From Symploca sp. SIO2E9 (GTDB lineage Bacteria; Cyanobacteriota; Cyanobacteriia; Cyanobacteriales; Coleofasciculaceae): a DNA stretch of 47,885 nt. The stretch is from the NCBI GenBank assembly GCA_010692645.1, contig JAAHGS010000042.1:1-47885 (forward strand), read 5' to 3'. The notes under the pieces were generated by a model. It did not search any database. It was not told the DNA's origin and saw nothing but the letters and a program-made list of their open reading frames with translations. Of this stretch, positions 30,022 through 38,232 are shown piece after piece; positions within the stretch are counted from its first letter, which is position 1, and the number at the start of each line of letters is the position of its first letter. Both the position numbers and the translations under genes were made by a program.

Positions 30022-32031
30022 TTACACGAGCGCGTATACCTTTGCTTCCCAAGGAAAAATTGCTTCTCTACCAGCTTGGTCATCAATAACTGATCTATTC
30101 TGCGTTACTTCCCACCATTGTTTATCAGTTGCTACGCTCGGCCAATTAGAAATAATATACTCGCCAGCAGGAGGAGAGCAGTAATCAGAAAAATTGGCGA
30201 CTACAACTACGATTTGTTCTCCATAACCTCGCTTCCAGACAATAACCCGCTTCCCTTGATTCAAATCAATATGTATAAAATTGGTATCATTAACTGCCAA
30301 GGCTTGAGCTTTTGTACGCCAGTGAACTAATCTCGCTACATAGTTGAAGATATCTTGACGCCATGATTCTCGCCAGCGTTCATAGTTAACAGGGTCAACT
30401 TGTTTATCTTTAACTTCTGCTGGTGAAAGGTCATGCTCGTCTGCGAATTCTTCACCTGCTAAAATCATTGGAATACCTACAGCTGTAAGCAGGCAAACAA
30501 ATGCTAGTTTAATGTATTTTTCTTTTTCAACAATTCCCTGGTTGTCAAGATAGTTGTAGAGGCGTTCGTTTCCATCGCCTTCGACATCGTGAGAAGTTAT
30601 ATAGTTAACAGCTTGAGAGCCATCTGTGAAGCCTAATAAACGACAGTCAATTAGTTTGCGGACACTCTCTTCAAAAGAGGATTCACCATCAGCATTTCTC
30701 CCCAAAATAACTTGCCGTAGGATATGCTTGAATTTTTCATTCCACAGGCAATCAAGGCGTTGTTGATGAACAAGGGAAAGTGGTACACTCAGTTCTTCCC
30801 CAGCTACAAGAAAACGGTCATCTGTGCCACCTCGTTGTTGCCAAAGTGAACGGGCATAATCCTTAAATTCCTGCACAAATTCGTCATTGGCAATATTATT
30901 AACACTATCAAGTCGTAGACCATCAACCCGATAGTAGTTCATCCAATGGGCAATGTGGGCTTTCATGTACTCACGGGCAGGAACCAACCACGATTTTTTC
31001 CCTGTAATTGGATCATAACCTTCTACCCAGTAATTGTATTTAAATAAATCTCCTCCAAAAGCCTCCCGATTTCCTTGTTCTGGATCTCCACTATTCCATT
31101 TCACGTGAAAATCTAGAAAATTAATATAGCGGTAAGGAGCGTTACGGGAAAATGCCATCACGGCGTCGTAAAAAAAACGCAATCCCTGCTGATGACAAGT
31201 TTTAATTAACTCAATTAAGTCAGTGGATGCCTTAGGTGCCGACTGTTCATTTTGACGTCCCAAGTGGAAATCTGCTGCAAAATAGTTAGCCGTGCCATAG
31301 CCCCAATGCAAATTATCTTCGCTATCAGCTGGGGGCAAAAGTTCCAAGGCATTGACCCCTAATTCCAGCAAATAAGCACGCTTTTGTGTTAAGGCTTCGA
31401 TATTATTAGAATTAGAGGCAATTGCCTCTAAATTCAACAAAGATAGCACATCACGAAAGGAGCCAGTACCAACTTCCTTCTTTCCGGCAGAACCAATCCG
31501 AGTCCAACGAGTTGGCAATTCGTAAATCACCAATTGATTATTTGTTGGTAGTGTATTAATGGGTGCATCTCCTTCCCAATTGGCAATTTCCCCCTCTGGA
31601 TCACAGGGAAGAAGTTGACCATTTTTATAGAATACAACGCTAGCGGGATGGTACTTAACCTCCGGTGCAGAGCTCAACGGCACTGGTGTTTGAGAGTTAG
31701 GATCAACGGCGAAGCGCCGATCTACCGTCCAAGCTGTAGGATCACTACAGTAAGTAATTTGGCGATTACTTTCATAGACATTAGTATCGCCAACCTTGAA
31801 CCAGTAAAAATAGACTTGCTCATTTTTGAGGTTACAATCCCTGGCTGGTACTTCCCATAACTCTGGAAACTGTGCTGAGGGTTTAAGTTCGATTTCTCGG
31901 AAGTTTTCAGGTTGGCATTGTGAGTCCTCAGAGCCAATAATACCAATGTAAAGGATTGGTTTTGGCTGTGTAACTCCAGGACGCCATAACACAAAGTGAG
32001 TTTGTTTGCGAATGAGTAAATCTACAGGCAT
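30022..32031 (-). CDS. GH13 alpha-amylase-family glucosidase / branching-type enzyme
   Basis: A 669-residue protein. Residues 1-130 are an N-terminal beta domain like the CBM48/pullulanase N domain. The GH13 barrel covers about 165-585. Catalytic motifs are GLRLDSVNN (nucleophile Asp375), VAGEELSVP (acid/base Glu412 or 413) and ITSHDVEGDG (transition-state stabiliser Asp482). A C-terminal beta domain follows. The general shape resembles maltooligosyl-trehalose hydrolases and glycogen-branching-type enzymes, but region I diverges: FFYDAVMAFS replaces the usual DVVYNH. The exact specificity is therefore open. It acts on alpha-glucans and has no evident partner nearby. The 30-base upstream region has no clear ribosome-binding site. 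Confidence 0.85.
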   Translation of the reverse strand: MPVDLLIRKQTHFVLWRPGVTQPKPILYIGIIGSEDSQCQPENFREIELKPSAQFPELWEVPARDCNLKNEQVYFYWFKVGDTNVYESNRQITYCSDPTAWTVDRRFAVDPNSQTPVPLSSAPEVKYHPASVVFYKNGQLLPCDPEGEIANWEGDAPINTLPTNNQLVIYELPTRWTRIGSAGKKEVGTGSFRDVLSLLNLEAIASNSNNIEALTQKRAYLLELGVNALELLPPADSEDNLHWGYGTANYFAADFHLGRQNEQSAPKASTDLIELIKTCHQQGLRFFYDAVMAFSRNAPYRYINFLDFHVKWNSGDPEQGNREAFGGDLFKYNYWVEGYDPITGKKSWLVPAREYMKAHIAHWMNYYRVDGLRLDSVNNIANDEFVQEFKDYARSLWQQRGGTDDRFLVAGEELSVPLSLVHQQRLDCLWNEKFKHILRQVILGRNADGESSFEESVRKLIDCRLLGFTDGSQAVNYITSHDVEGDGNERLYNYLDNQGIVEKEKYIKLAFVCLLTAVGIPMILAGEEFADEHDLSPAEVKDKQVDPVNYERWRESWRQDIFNYVARLVHWRTKAQALAVNDTNFIHIDLNQGKRVIVWKRGYGEQIVVVVANFSDYCSPPAGEYIISNWPSVATDKQWWEVTQNRSVIDDQAGREAIFPWEAKVYALV

Positions 32032-32039
32032 GATACAAG

Positions 32040-32568
32040 CCTTGTTGGGTTGACAGTAAGCTCATTTGAAGCTTACCAAAACATTTTTCTGTCACTAATC
32101 TCCTATCAGACTCACTGCGATGACAAGGCTTTTCCCAGAGGTGACAGCAATTATAAGTAAAAACAATTATTTTCTACAATCAGTTTTTAATTCACAATCA
32201 ATCATTTGTATCTTAACTTCACATTAGGGCGATTATTGAGAATATTCTCATTTACTGTGAGAATTGACAGGTCTAGTTGACAATGAGAAAATGTATATAG
32301 ATGTATTGTGGGTGTTTTCTATGTCAAAAAACACCATTCTTCTCCCAAACTATTGATTTACCGTGTAATTTGAGCCAATTACACACAGCATTATCTGAGT
32401 TTTCACTACCTTCGAGGGACGGATTTTTTGTTAAGCAGTGTAAAGGGCAAAAATATGCTCTTGACAAATAAAGTATTTTATAAGTCGAAGGCAGCTAAAT
32501 TTTAATTTACCCAGAAAAATTTAGCATGAAGGTAATGCAGTTATAGCAAATTGAATGTGGAATGGTTT
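32040..32568. other. Intergenic region with small dyads
   Basis: No gene seen. A GAGAATATTCTC palindrome at about 32237-32248, followed by ACTGTGAGAATTGACAG, could be an operator or promoter element. Divergent promoters for the GH13 gene and the membrane protein gene must be here. Confidence 0.5.
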
Positions 32569-33495
32569 ATGAATGCAATTGATCGACTTAAGATGACTGG
32601 ACTATTTGCCATCATGGGTTTCTGTTGTAGTATCTATTTACCAAGTAACACAATTCAACGGTTTTTTGGTAGAGTCTTAGGTGCTTTAATCTTGGCTTTA
32701 GCTACTTGGTTGATTTTAAGTACATTCAGAAAGTATTACCTAACTAATAAGCGATTGATTATAACTGGACTATTTACACTAATGGGATTTTGTCGTTGTA
32801 GTTTGTTATATCTTTACTTATTCTATTTCTATGGCTTCAAAGATAACTCAATTCCGCTACTTGTTGCAGGACTGTTAGAAGCTCTGACCTTGGGTTTAGC
32901 TAGTTGGTTAATTTTTACTGTATTCAGAAACTGTGACTGGACTGACATGCGATGGGTGATGATTAGGCTATTTGCACTAATAGGATTTTGTTGGGGTAGC
33001 ACGTTGCCTTTTGCCCTAACACTTGGTTCAACTCCGCTGTTTATTGGAGGACTTTTAGGAGCTTTAGTCCTGAGTTTACCCATTTGGCTCATTTCTGAAA
33101 CATCGAAGATAATCAAATACTGTACCTCTGGTATTTTTTGCCTAGTAATAGCACCTTATTTGTTAATTTCTAACTCTCCGCAGTCGTTGTATGATTGTGC
33201 TTCTGTAGGTAATATTTTTTTGGGGGGTATTGAGTGCTACTATCGACCTAATCCAACAATTGATACTGTTCTCCCTCCAGAATTTTCTGAAAAAAAGTTT
33301 TTTAGTATCAAGCCGGGAATGGATAGAGATGAGGTTATTGCTCTGTTAGGTAAACCCACACATCCAAAGTTAGGTCTATCTTATGGTGATGATGGAGCTG
33401 CTGGTTGGTGGGACTTTGCTTATATTAATTACCATATATTCGTTGATGGTAATGATAAAGTCATCAGAACGCATAGACAAATTTGGTATAATTGA
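32569..33495 (+). CDS. Membrane protein with triplicated two-helix repeat and SmpA/BamE-like tail
   Basis: 308 residues from ATG 32569 (GGAA lies just upstream; the frame extends to a TTG at 32551). It is built of three similar units of about 60 residues. Each opens with TGLFAIMGFC-like, TGLFTLMGFC-like or RLFALIGFC-like sequence, then a second helix ending GALILALATWLI, EALTLGLASWLI or GALVLSLPIWLI, then a charged segment. A seventh hydrophobic segment is followed by a soluble C-terminus at about 235-308. That tail carries FFSIKPGMDRDEVIALLGKP, the strand-helix signature of SmpA/OmlA (BamE-like) domains, and ends with WWDFAYINYHIFVDGNDKV. The function is unknown. Confidence 0.7.
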   Translation: MNAIDRLKMTGLFAIMGFCCSIYLPSNTIQRFFGRVLGALILALATWLILSTFRKYYLTNKRLIITGLFTLMGFCRCSLLYLYLFYFYGFKDNSIPLLVAGLLEALTLGLASWLIFTVFRNCDWTDMRWVMIRLFALIGFCWGSTLPFALTLGSTPLFIGGLLGALVLSLPIWLISETSKIIKYCTSGIFCLVIAPYLLISNSPQSLYDCASVGNIFLGGIECYYRPNPTIDTVLPPEFSEKKFFSIKPGMDRDEVIALLGKPTHPKLGLSYGDDGAAGWWDFAYINYHIFVDGNDKVIRTHRQIWYN

Positions 33496-33590
33496 CTCAA
33501 TTAGTAAGTAGTTTACTCAAAATACTCTATAAGTCGTTTATGACTCATAGTTCATAGTTCATAGTTCATTGCTCATGGTTAATAATACTA
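33496..33590. repeat. AGTTCAT heptamer array
   Basis: At about 33546-33573 the 7-bp unit AGTTCAT is repeated three to four times. It is a different heptamer family from AGTAATA, but in the same kind of 3'-intergenic position between convergent genes. Confidence 0.7.
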
Positions 33591-33959
33591 TCAATTACTC
33601 AGTTCTTCCCGAAGAATGTCCCAGCGTTGGAGCCTGATTTTACGAAAAAATAGGCGACTTCCTTTTTCATACTGCTTTTTATACTTACGGTAGTCTAGCA
33701 GGATTTCCCGCCACAACTTCTGCAATTGCGGCACAGTTGAACATTTCTGAATCTGACAAGCAACAGCATTTTTCCACTGTTCTAACTTCCGATAACTGAT
33801 GAATTGTCCGCCCACATCACGGCGATGTACAAAGACTACATAGGCCCAGCATTCAACGCGCACAATCATGTGCTGGGGTATTTTCAACAATCTCGCGAGA
33901 TCACAAATGCTAATGCGAAATTTCTGAGCAGGTTGGAGAGATTTAAATAAATTTGTCAT
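33591..33959 (-). CDS. Hypothetical protein
   Basis: 122 residues, strongly basic at the C-terminus (KYKKQYEKGSRLFFRKIRLQRWDILREEL). The middle holds CWAYVVFVHRRDVGGQFISYRKLEQWKNAVACQIQKC. A short helix-turn-helix-like segment near the start (ICDLARLLKIPQHMIVRVE) could bind nucleic acid, but the family is not recognised. It reads in the same direction as the small orphan B gene 170 bases upstream, and a heptamer array lies between them, so a shared transcript is uncertain. Confidence 0.6.
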   Translation of the reverse strand: MTNLFKSLQPAQKFRISICDLARLLKIPQHMIVRVECWAYVVFVHRRDVGGQFISYRKLEQWKNAVACQIQKCSTVPQLQKLWREILLDYRKYKKQYEKGSRLFFRKIRLQRWDILREELSN

Positions 33960-34108
33960 GGTTTATAGCTCATAGTTTATGGTTTATCGTTCATGGTACG
34001 CGCTCCGCGCATACTGCACAAACATTGAGTTGGTATTCGACAGTTGTAAAATACTTTCTCTTCCAAACAATCAACAAGTAATAAGCAATAAATACTCTTG
34101 TTCTCACG

Positions 34109-34139
34109 TATTACTTATTACTTATTACTTATTACTTAT
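34109..34139 (-). repeat. AGTAATA heptamer array forming the end of orphan B
   Basis: About four units in gene-sense orientation. The first unit supplies the last Lys codon (AAG) and the stop (TAA) of the gene at 34132. An inverted partner (TGCTTATTACTT on the gene strand) follows, giving a stem as after aroF. Confidence 0.85.
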
Positions 34140-34320
34140 CCTTCGGATTAGGTAAATCCCAAATAACTTCAAACTTGGCGTCGGGGACATGGTGACGCCA
34201 CCACTGAAGATGTCCTTCTGCGTCTGATTTGGTGCGATAGCGATCGATAATTGACCATTGCAGCTTGTTGTGCAATAGACGGGCAATTGCCCATGGCTTG
34301 AGTCTGTTTCGATAGGACAT
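34132..34320 (-). CDS. Small orphan protein B (PWAI/RYR family)
   Basis: A 62-residue paralogue of the protein at 6056-6238, sharing PWAI.RL, W..I.RYR..SDAE..L and KFE...D.PNP. The function is unknown. The ribosome-binding site AGGAGA lies about 10 bases upstream of the ATG, after a long structured leader. The final Lys-stop is made by the heptamer array. Two copies in one window that keep both protein and leader structure suggest a regulated family present several times in this genome. Confidence 0.75.
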   Translation of the reverse strand: MSYRNRLKPWAIARLLHNKLQWSIIDRYRTKSDAEGHLQWWRHHVPDAKFEVIWDLPNPKDK

Positions 34321-34334
34321 AATTGAATTGTCTC

Positions 34335-34425
34335 CTATGACTATAAGTGGAGCCAGCGCCAGCCTGAGGAATTTGAAGACTCGCAGGCTGGCTTTTTTCT
34401 GGGTTACGGTTGCAACAATATTAAG
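34335..34425 (-). promoter_or_regulatory. Conserved structured 5' leader of small orphan B
   Basis: On the minus strand: GTTGCAAC, then CCCAGAAAAAA, then GCCAGCCTG (17-base loop) CAGGCTGGC, then GCTGGCTCCA, then AGGAG and ATG. The same ordered elements precede orphan A. Read on the plus strand, the hairpin ends in TTTTTT and would be an intrinsic terminator. Both readings are possible. Confidence 0.6.
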
Positions 34426-34579
34426 TTACCACACCACTTTTATTTGCGCAACTCTTTGACAAAAAAAATTGAAACTTATAATATTACTTAATAATCTGAG
34501 TTCGATATTAAAAAAAGTAGCAATAATACAGGAAATTGAAAGCAGGTTTACTGAATGATTTCAGGATGTGCTAGCAGAT
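34426..34579. other. Short intergenic stretch before the graspetide terminator
   Basis: AT-rich sequence between orphan B's leader and the ATP-grasp terminator. It likely holds the orphan B promoter. No other feature was seen. Confidence 0.5.
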
Positions 34580-34621
34580 AAAAAATATCCCGTTACAGTA
34601 CCTAGATAGTGTAACGGGATA
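34580..34621 (-). terminator. Intrinsic terminator of the graspetide operon
   Basis: On the minus strand TATCCCGTTACA, a 12-base loop and TGTAACGGGATA form a perfect 12-bp stem followed directly by TTTTTT. It lies 53 bases after the ATP-grasp stop and is the strongest terminator in the window. Confidence 0.9.
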
Positions 34622-34674
34622 AGCTGTCACGCATTTAAATTGACTATAAGTTTTAAATGACGAACAGCTTAGCT

Positions 34675-35571
34675 TTAAGAAACTACTAACGTCTGAATCA
34701 TCGCCTCACATAGTGCCCCATCTAAAACTTGATCGAACTTGACAAACATGGGTGAACTATTGAGTTCTAAAAACACAAGTTTCTTAGTTTTTGGATCGGT
34801 CTTAAAATCAGCAGCTCCAAAATCCATCTTTAAAGCTGCCATTAATTTGCGTAGTAACTCTACTTCTGTCGGAACTGTTTTCAGAGGAATTACTTCCGCA
34901 TCTTGCTTAACCCGATAATCTAGATGTTGACTACGGATTTCAAAGGCAAAGGCATAATTACCCACTACATAGACCCGAATTTCTGGCGCTACTAATCGAT
35001 TTTGGACAATGGCAGGCATTGCCGCACAACCATTACGAAACTGGATAGAGGAGTGCAATTCCTCTAGAGAATAACAAAAGTCACCCCCAGCAACTGGCTT
35101 AGCGATCGCACTCCCCACCGGATATTTCCCCAATTCCTCAGCTTCGTTGGTAATCCAAGTATCAGGGATTGGCAAGCCTAAGTTTTGGGCTAGAATCAGC
35201 ATCGCTGGTTTATTGCCAACCGCAGGTAAATGATGACGATTGAACAAGCGGATTTGGTTTTGCGATAGCAACCAGCCGTAGAGGGCTTGATACCAACCCG
35301 ATGCCCGTTGTGATGCCCCAGAGTTGGGAGAATTAAGATTCCCAAAAACGTCATACCGAATAAAAGCTCCAGTTGCAGACAGAAGCTGAGTTCCTACTCT
35401 GGGTTGCCCTTGGGTAAGATGCCATGAAAAATGTGGACTTTCTTCTTGCCCATGGCGTAGCTCACAAACAGGGATTTGTCTGCGTTGAGCAATTTCAATC
35501 AGCCGAGTTAGATTCGGATCTAACCCCCCACCTGCAACTAGCAAACATCCACCATCTGCTGATTTAATCAT
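34675..35571 (-). CDS. Graspetide ATP-grasp ligase (omega-ester forming)
   Basis: 298 residues from the ATG at 35571, which overlaps the precursor stop as TAATG; a TTG nine bases upstream is less likely. ATP-grasp ligases of this class activate Glu/Asp side chains with ATP and join them to Thr/Ser hydroxyls of a precursor peptide as macrolactones. Visible features are an N-terminal domain ending in WLLSQNQIRLFNRHHLPAVGNKPAML, then AKPVAGGDF (nucleotide-binding Lys and flexible loop) and VQNRLVAPEIRVYVVG. The C-terminal Mg-binding part contains MDFGAADFKTD and FLELNSSPMF (conserved Glu and Asn). It is the only modification enzyme beside the precursor and very probably its dedicated partner. 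It resembles the MdnC/PsnB type. Confidence 0.92.
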   Translation of the reverse strand: MIKSADGGCLLVAGGGLDPNLTRLIEIAQRRQIPVCELRHGQEESPHFSWHLTQGQPRVGTQLLSATGAFIRYDVFGNLNSPNSGASQRASGWYQALYGWLLSQNQIRLFNRHHLPAVGNKPAMLILAQNLGLPIPDTWITNEAEELGKYPVGSAIAKPVAGGDFCYSLEELHSSIQFRNGCAAMPAIVQNRLVAPEIRVYVVGNYAFAFEIRSQHLDYRVKQDAEVIPLKTVPTEVELLRKLMAALKMDFGAADFKTDPKTKKLVFLELNSSPMFVKFDQVLDGALCEAMIQTLVVS

Positions 35572-36512
35572 TAGTACCAACCAAATGGACTACCCTCTTC
35601 ACCAATAGCTAGAGTAGTAGGACCTTCTTCTCCTACTGCCTTTGTCGTTGGTTGAGAACCTTCTTCTCCTACTGCCTTTGTTGTCGGTTGAGGACCTTCC
35701 TCTCCCACAGCCTGTGTCGTCGGTTGAGGACCTTCTTCTCCTAATGCTTCTGTAGTAGGTTGTTCTTCTCCTAGTGCCTGTGTAGTAAATCGAGGATCTT
35801 CTTCTCCTAGTGCCTGTGTAGTAAATTGAGGTTCTTCCTCTCCATATGCATATGTCGTCGGTTGAGGACCTTCCTCTCCATATGCATATGTCGTCGGTTG
35901 AGGACCTTCCTCTCCTAATGCCTGTGTTGTAAATTGAGGCTCTTCCTCTCCTAGTGCCTGTGTTGTCGGTTGAGGACCTTCCTCTCCTAATGCCATTGTC
36001 GTTGGTTGAGCTTCCTCCCCTACTGCCCGTGTACTAGGTTCTTCTTCTCCTAATGCCTGTGTTGTAAATTGAGGTTCTTCTTCTCCTACTGCCAGTGTCG
36101 TCGGTTGAGGTTCTTCCTCTCCTACTGCCAATGTCGTAAAATTAGGTTCTTCCTCTCCTACTGCCTTTGTAGTCGGTTGAGGGCTTGGCTCACCAGGCTT
36201 GAGAAACTCAGAAGCATGAACAGTAATAGAATTGATGCGGGCTGAAACAATTACTGCATCTGCACCATTGGTTGGTGTAAAGTCCAAAGCAGCCATAATT
36301 GGCGTCAATCGTGGCAGACTAATATCTGATGGTTTATCAGCATCAAAACTGAACTCTAGGACAGCATCATCTGGATTAGGATCTGCTGAGTTATCTAACC
36401 GAGGATTTGTCCAGCCGGAAGTTGCAGTAAGCCCCTCTGCTTGAATACTGAGCTTGAGAGGAGATTCACTGATCTTAGTTACAGAAACTCGTAAAACTTT
36501 GAAAACCTTCAT
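35571..36512 (-). CDS. Graspetide precursor with 17 TTxAxGEE core repeats
   Basis: 313 residues from the ATG at 36512 (MKVFKVLRVSVTKISESPLK), which has GAGGG 8 bases upstream. A longer frame to 36593 has no such site. Residues 1-110 form a long, apparently folded leader of mixed strands and helices (SGWTNPRLDN, AVLEFSFDADKPSDISLPRLTPIMAALDF). Residues 111-313 are 17 tandem units of 8-12 residues, nearly all P.(P/F)TTxAxGEE(G/E)P; unit 5 has ST in place of TT. The C-terminus is GSPFGWY. The TTxxxxEE pattern is that of plesiocin-type (group 2) graspetides, where each unit closes into a bicyclic hairpin through two Thr-Glu esters. A fully modified product could hold 34 esters. Confidence 0.93.
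   Translation of the reverse strand: MKVFKVLRVSVTKISESPLKLSIQAEGLTATSGWTNPRLDNSADPNPDDAVLEFSFDADKPSDISLPRLTPIMAALDFTPTNGADAVIVSARINSITVHASEFLKPGEPSPQPTTKAVGEEEPNFTTLAVGEEEPQPTTLAVGEEEPQFTTQALGEEEPSTRAVGEEAQPTTMALGEEGPQPTTQALGEEEPQFTTQALGEEGPQPTTYAYGEEGPQPTTYAYGEEEPQFTTQALGEEDPRFTTQALGEEQPTTEALGEEGPQPTTQAVGEEGPQPTTKAVGEEGSQPTTKAVGEEGPTTLAIGEEGSPFGWY
35574..36182 (-). repeat. Tandem roughly 36-bp core repeats of the graspetide precursor
   Basis: Seventeen DNA units, mostly 36 bases (a few of 24-33), encode the TTxAxGEE cores. Many share long identical stretches with silent differences, and adjacent pairs such as the two TTYAYGEE units are nearly identical. This points to recent unequal recombination. 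Confidence 0.9.
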
Positions 36513-36815
36513 TCTATTATCCCTCGAATTAGCAGCAAAGTCAGATTGCGGTAACGAAATTGTCGCAATTTTACGCCTCGCTAATCTTAGCAATAAAAAA
36601 GTTACTTTGTACTCATTATCTAAATAATTAAAACTTATTGTGTTTGTTGTTTTTAGCTGAAAATATTAATATTGCATTCTATGAAGACAATTATTAAAAA
36701 TCAATTAATATCTAGACTAGATTGCCCTATTTTGGATAGTGGCAAGGTATGTCTTGCCACTATCACTTCAGTCAGATGCAATTTTTGTTTTTTTGTGGTA
36801 GTTGGCTGTTCTGAT
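36513..36815. promoter_or_regulatory. Upstream region of the graspetide operon
   Basis: AT-rich, 303 bases. It contains the 3' hairpin of the upstream hydrolase gene and should hold the promoter of the precursor gene. No operator motif can be named. Confidence 0.5.
36735..36764 (-). terminator. Perfect 12-bp hairpin after the serine hydrolase gene
   Basis: GATAGTGGCAAG, 6-base loop, CTTGCCACTATC, about 50 bases beyond the hydrolase stop. There is no U tract on either strand, so it may slow rather than stop polymerase. It partly separates the hydrolase from the graspetide genes. Confidence 0.45.
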
Positions 36816-38000
36816 TTATTGCATCTGTGGCACAGTTGGTAAATCAGGACTTTGACCCAAATTGCTCATATTACTGTACTCAATCTTGCCAGTGGTTAGA
36901 AAACGGAAGGTTTCCTGATATAAACTCTGCCAAAATTGGTTAGTCATACCTTGACTAACAGTCTCAGGATCAGCAAGAGGATGAGGTACTAAATCGCTTT
37001 CGGGATAGATATAGCAGCGATGCCCCTTGTTTTCACCACCCATGTTTTTATAGGTTTGTTCACTAAATTTCGTATCAGCAGCGTCCTCATTTTCAGTGAG
37101 GACAAAAAAGGTGGGAATATTTTGCAAAACTTTGATACTATCAGGACTAGAGACAAAAGAACCTAAGCGGTCAGCTGCTGTCAAACACCCCACCGGAAAA
37201 CTCAAGCCGTGTTCCCAGCTAAATTCCTTGATGTCTAGTGGTCCAGCTAAATTGACGTATTTCCTCTTGGTTTCGTCGTAAACTCTTAGCAGAGGAGCAT
37301 AGGCAACTACTTTTTTTACTCGGTCAGGTCTATCTGCTGCTAGAGCTAGGGCTGTTGCTCCTCCTACTGAAAGACCTGCTGTGTAGATTGGTCCAGGCAT
37401 GGCTGCCAGTTCATTGAGACGTTCTCGGGCATCATTGAGGTAATTTAGGTGAGAAGATATATAATAGCGCTCAAAGTCAGGATCGTCATATTGCTCAATT
37501 GCCGCTTTCATATCCAATAAACGCGGCTCAATTAACAACAGGCGGCTGAGCAAAGCTACTCTCTGAAATGGTTTTAGCTCCAGAGCCCCAGCTGTCTCAC
37601 TCCTAGCTATATTGGAGATAAACTTTTGTAGGACTTGGTCTTTTCTGACCTTTTCCCGCATTGGATCAATGTATTCTGGCTTGAGGTCGATTTGTGGCCA
37701 ATACTTGTCCGGTGGAATGAAGGAATGACCAACCAGAGTAACTTGGTAAAAATTGAAGCCGTTATTAAACAAGTAGTCTGCTAAACGCCACAGCTGGTGA
37801 GGTTTGCCAGAGAAACCATGGAACAGCATAATAGTACCACGAATTGCTTCTCCTGGTTCGTGAAATTTGTAGTAAGGAAAAGCTCCTATTCGTCGATCTG
37901 GGTGATTAAAAAGACTGTCGATATAACCGTCAATTGCTTGTTTGGTTTGGTTAATTTGCTCAGCAGTAGGAATTGTGGGAATCTCTAGGTTAGTAGTCAT
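36816..38000 (-). CDS. Alpha/beta hydrolase upstream of the graspetide genes
   Basis: A 394-residue serine hydrolase. IMLFHGFSGKPHQL (His61-Gly62) is the oxyanion-hole strand and loop, and TAGLSVGGATALAL places the nucleophile at Ser211. A 100-residue helical lid region lies between them (about 95-195). A C-terminal acid/base pair is plausible at ENEDAAD and SDLVPHPLADP (His in the last stretch). No signal peptide was seen, so it is cytoplasmic. It is on the same strand as, and 303 bases upstream of, the graspetide precursor. A role in processing or hydrolysing ester bonds is tempting but unproven, because the gap and hairpin between them weaken the link. Confidence 0.75.
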   Translation of the reverse strand: MTTNLEIPTIPTAEQINQTKQAIDGYIDSLFNHPDRRIGAFPYYKFHEPGEAIRGTIMLFHGFSGKPHQLWRLADYLFNNGFNFYQVTLVGHSFIPPDKYWPQIDLKPEYIDPMREKVRKDQVLQKFISNIARSETAGALELKPFQRVALLSRLLLIEPRLLDMKAAIEQYDDPDFERYYISSHLNYLNDARERLNELAAMPGPIYTAGLSVGGATALALAADRPDRVKKVVAYAPLLRVYDETKRKYVNLAGPLDIKEFSWEHGLSFPVGCLTAADRLGSFVSSPDSIKVLQNIPTFFVLTENEDAADTKFSEQTYKNMGGENKGHRCYIYPESDLVPHPLADPETVSQGMTNQFWQSLYQETFRFLTTGKIEYSNMSNLGQSPDLPTVPQMQ

Positions 38001-38149
38001 GAATTTAACTAGGATGTCACTAGGAATTACAGAAGTGCCTGCTACAAAAGAAGTGCCTCCTACTCCAGGAGCGACGCTACGACAATCTATACAATGGCGC
38101 AGCGCAGAAGTTCTTCAACTGTACTCTAGAAGTGTAGTCTAACAGTAAA

Positions 38150-38200
38150 ATGCGACCGCTTCGCGCTAGCCCTTCAGGCTAATCGCGTCTCGCTTCACTA
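38150..38200. repeat. Short GCGAxCGCTTCGCGCT-type dispersed repeat
   Basis: Words GCGACCGCTTCGCGCTAGCCC and GGCTAATCGCGTCTCGC resemble those in the apcB-apcC spacer (14708-14810). It is a palindrome-rich dispersed element. Confidence 0.45.
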
Positions 38201-38232
38201 TCAGCAATACTATCTATTCCTCACTAAAATCA

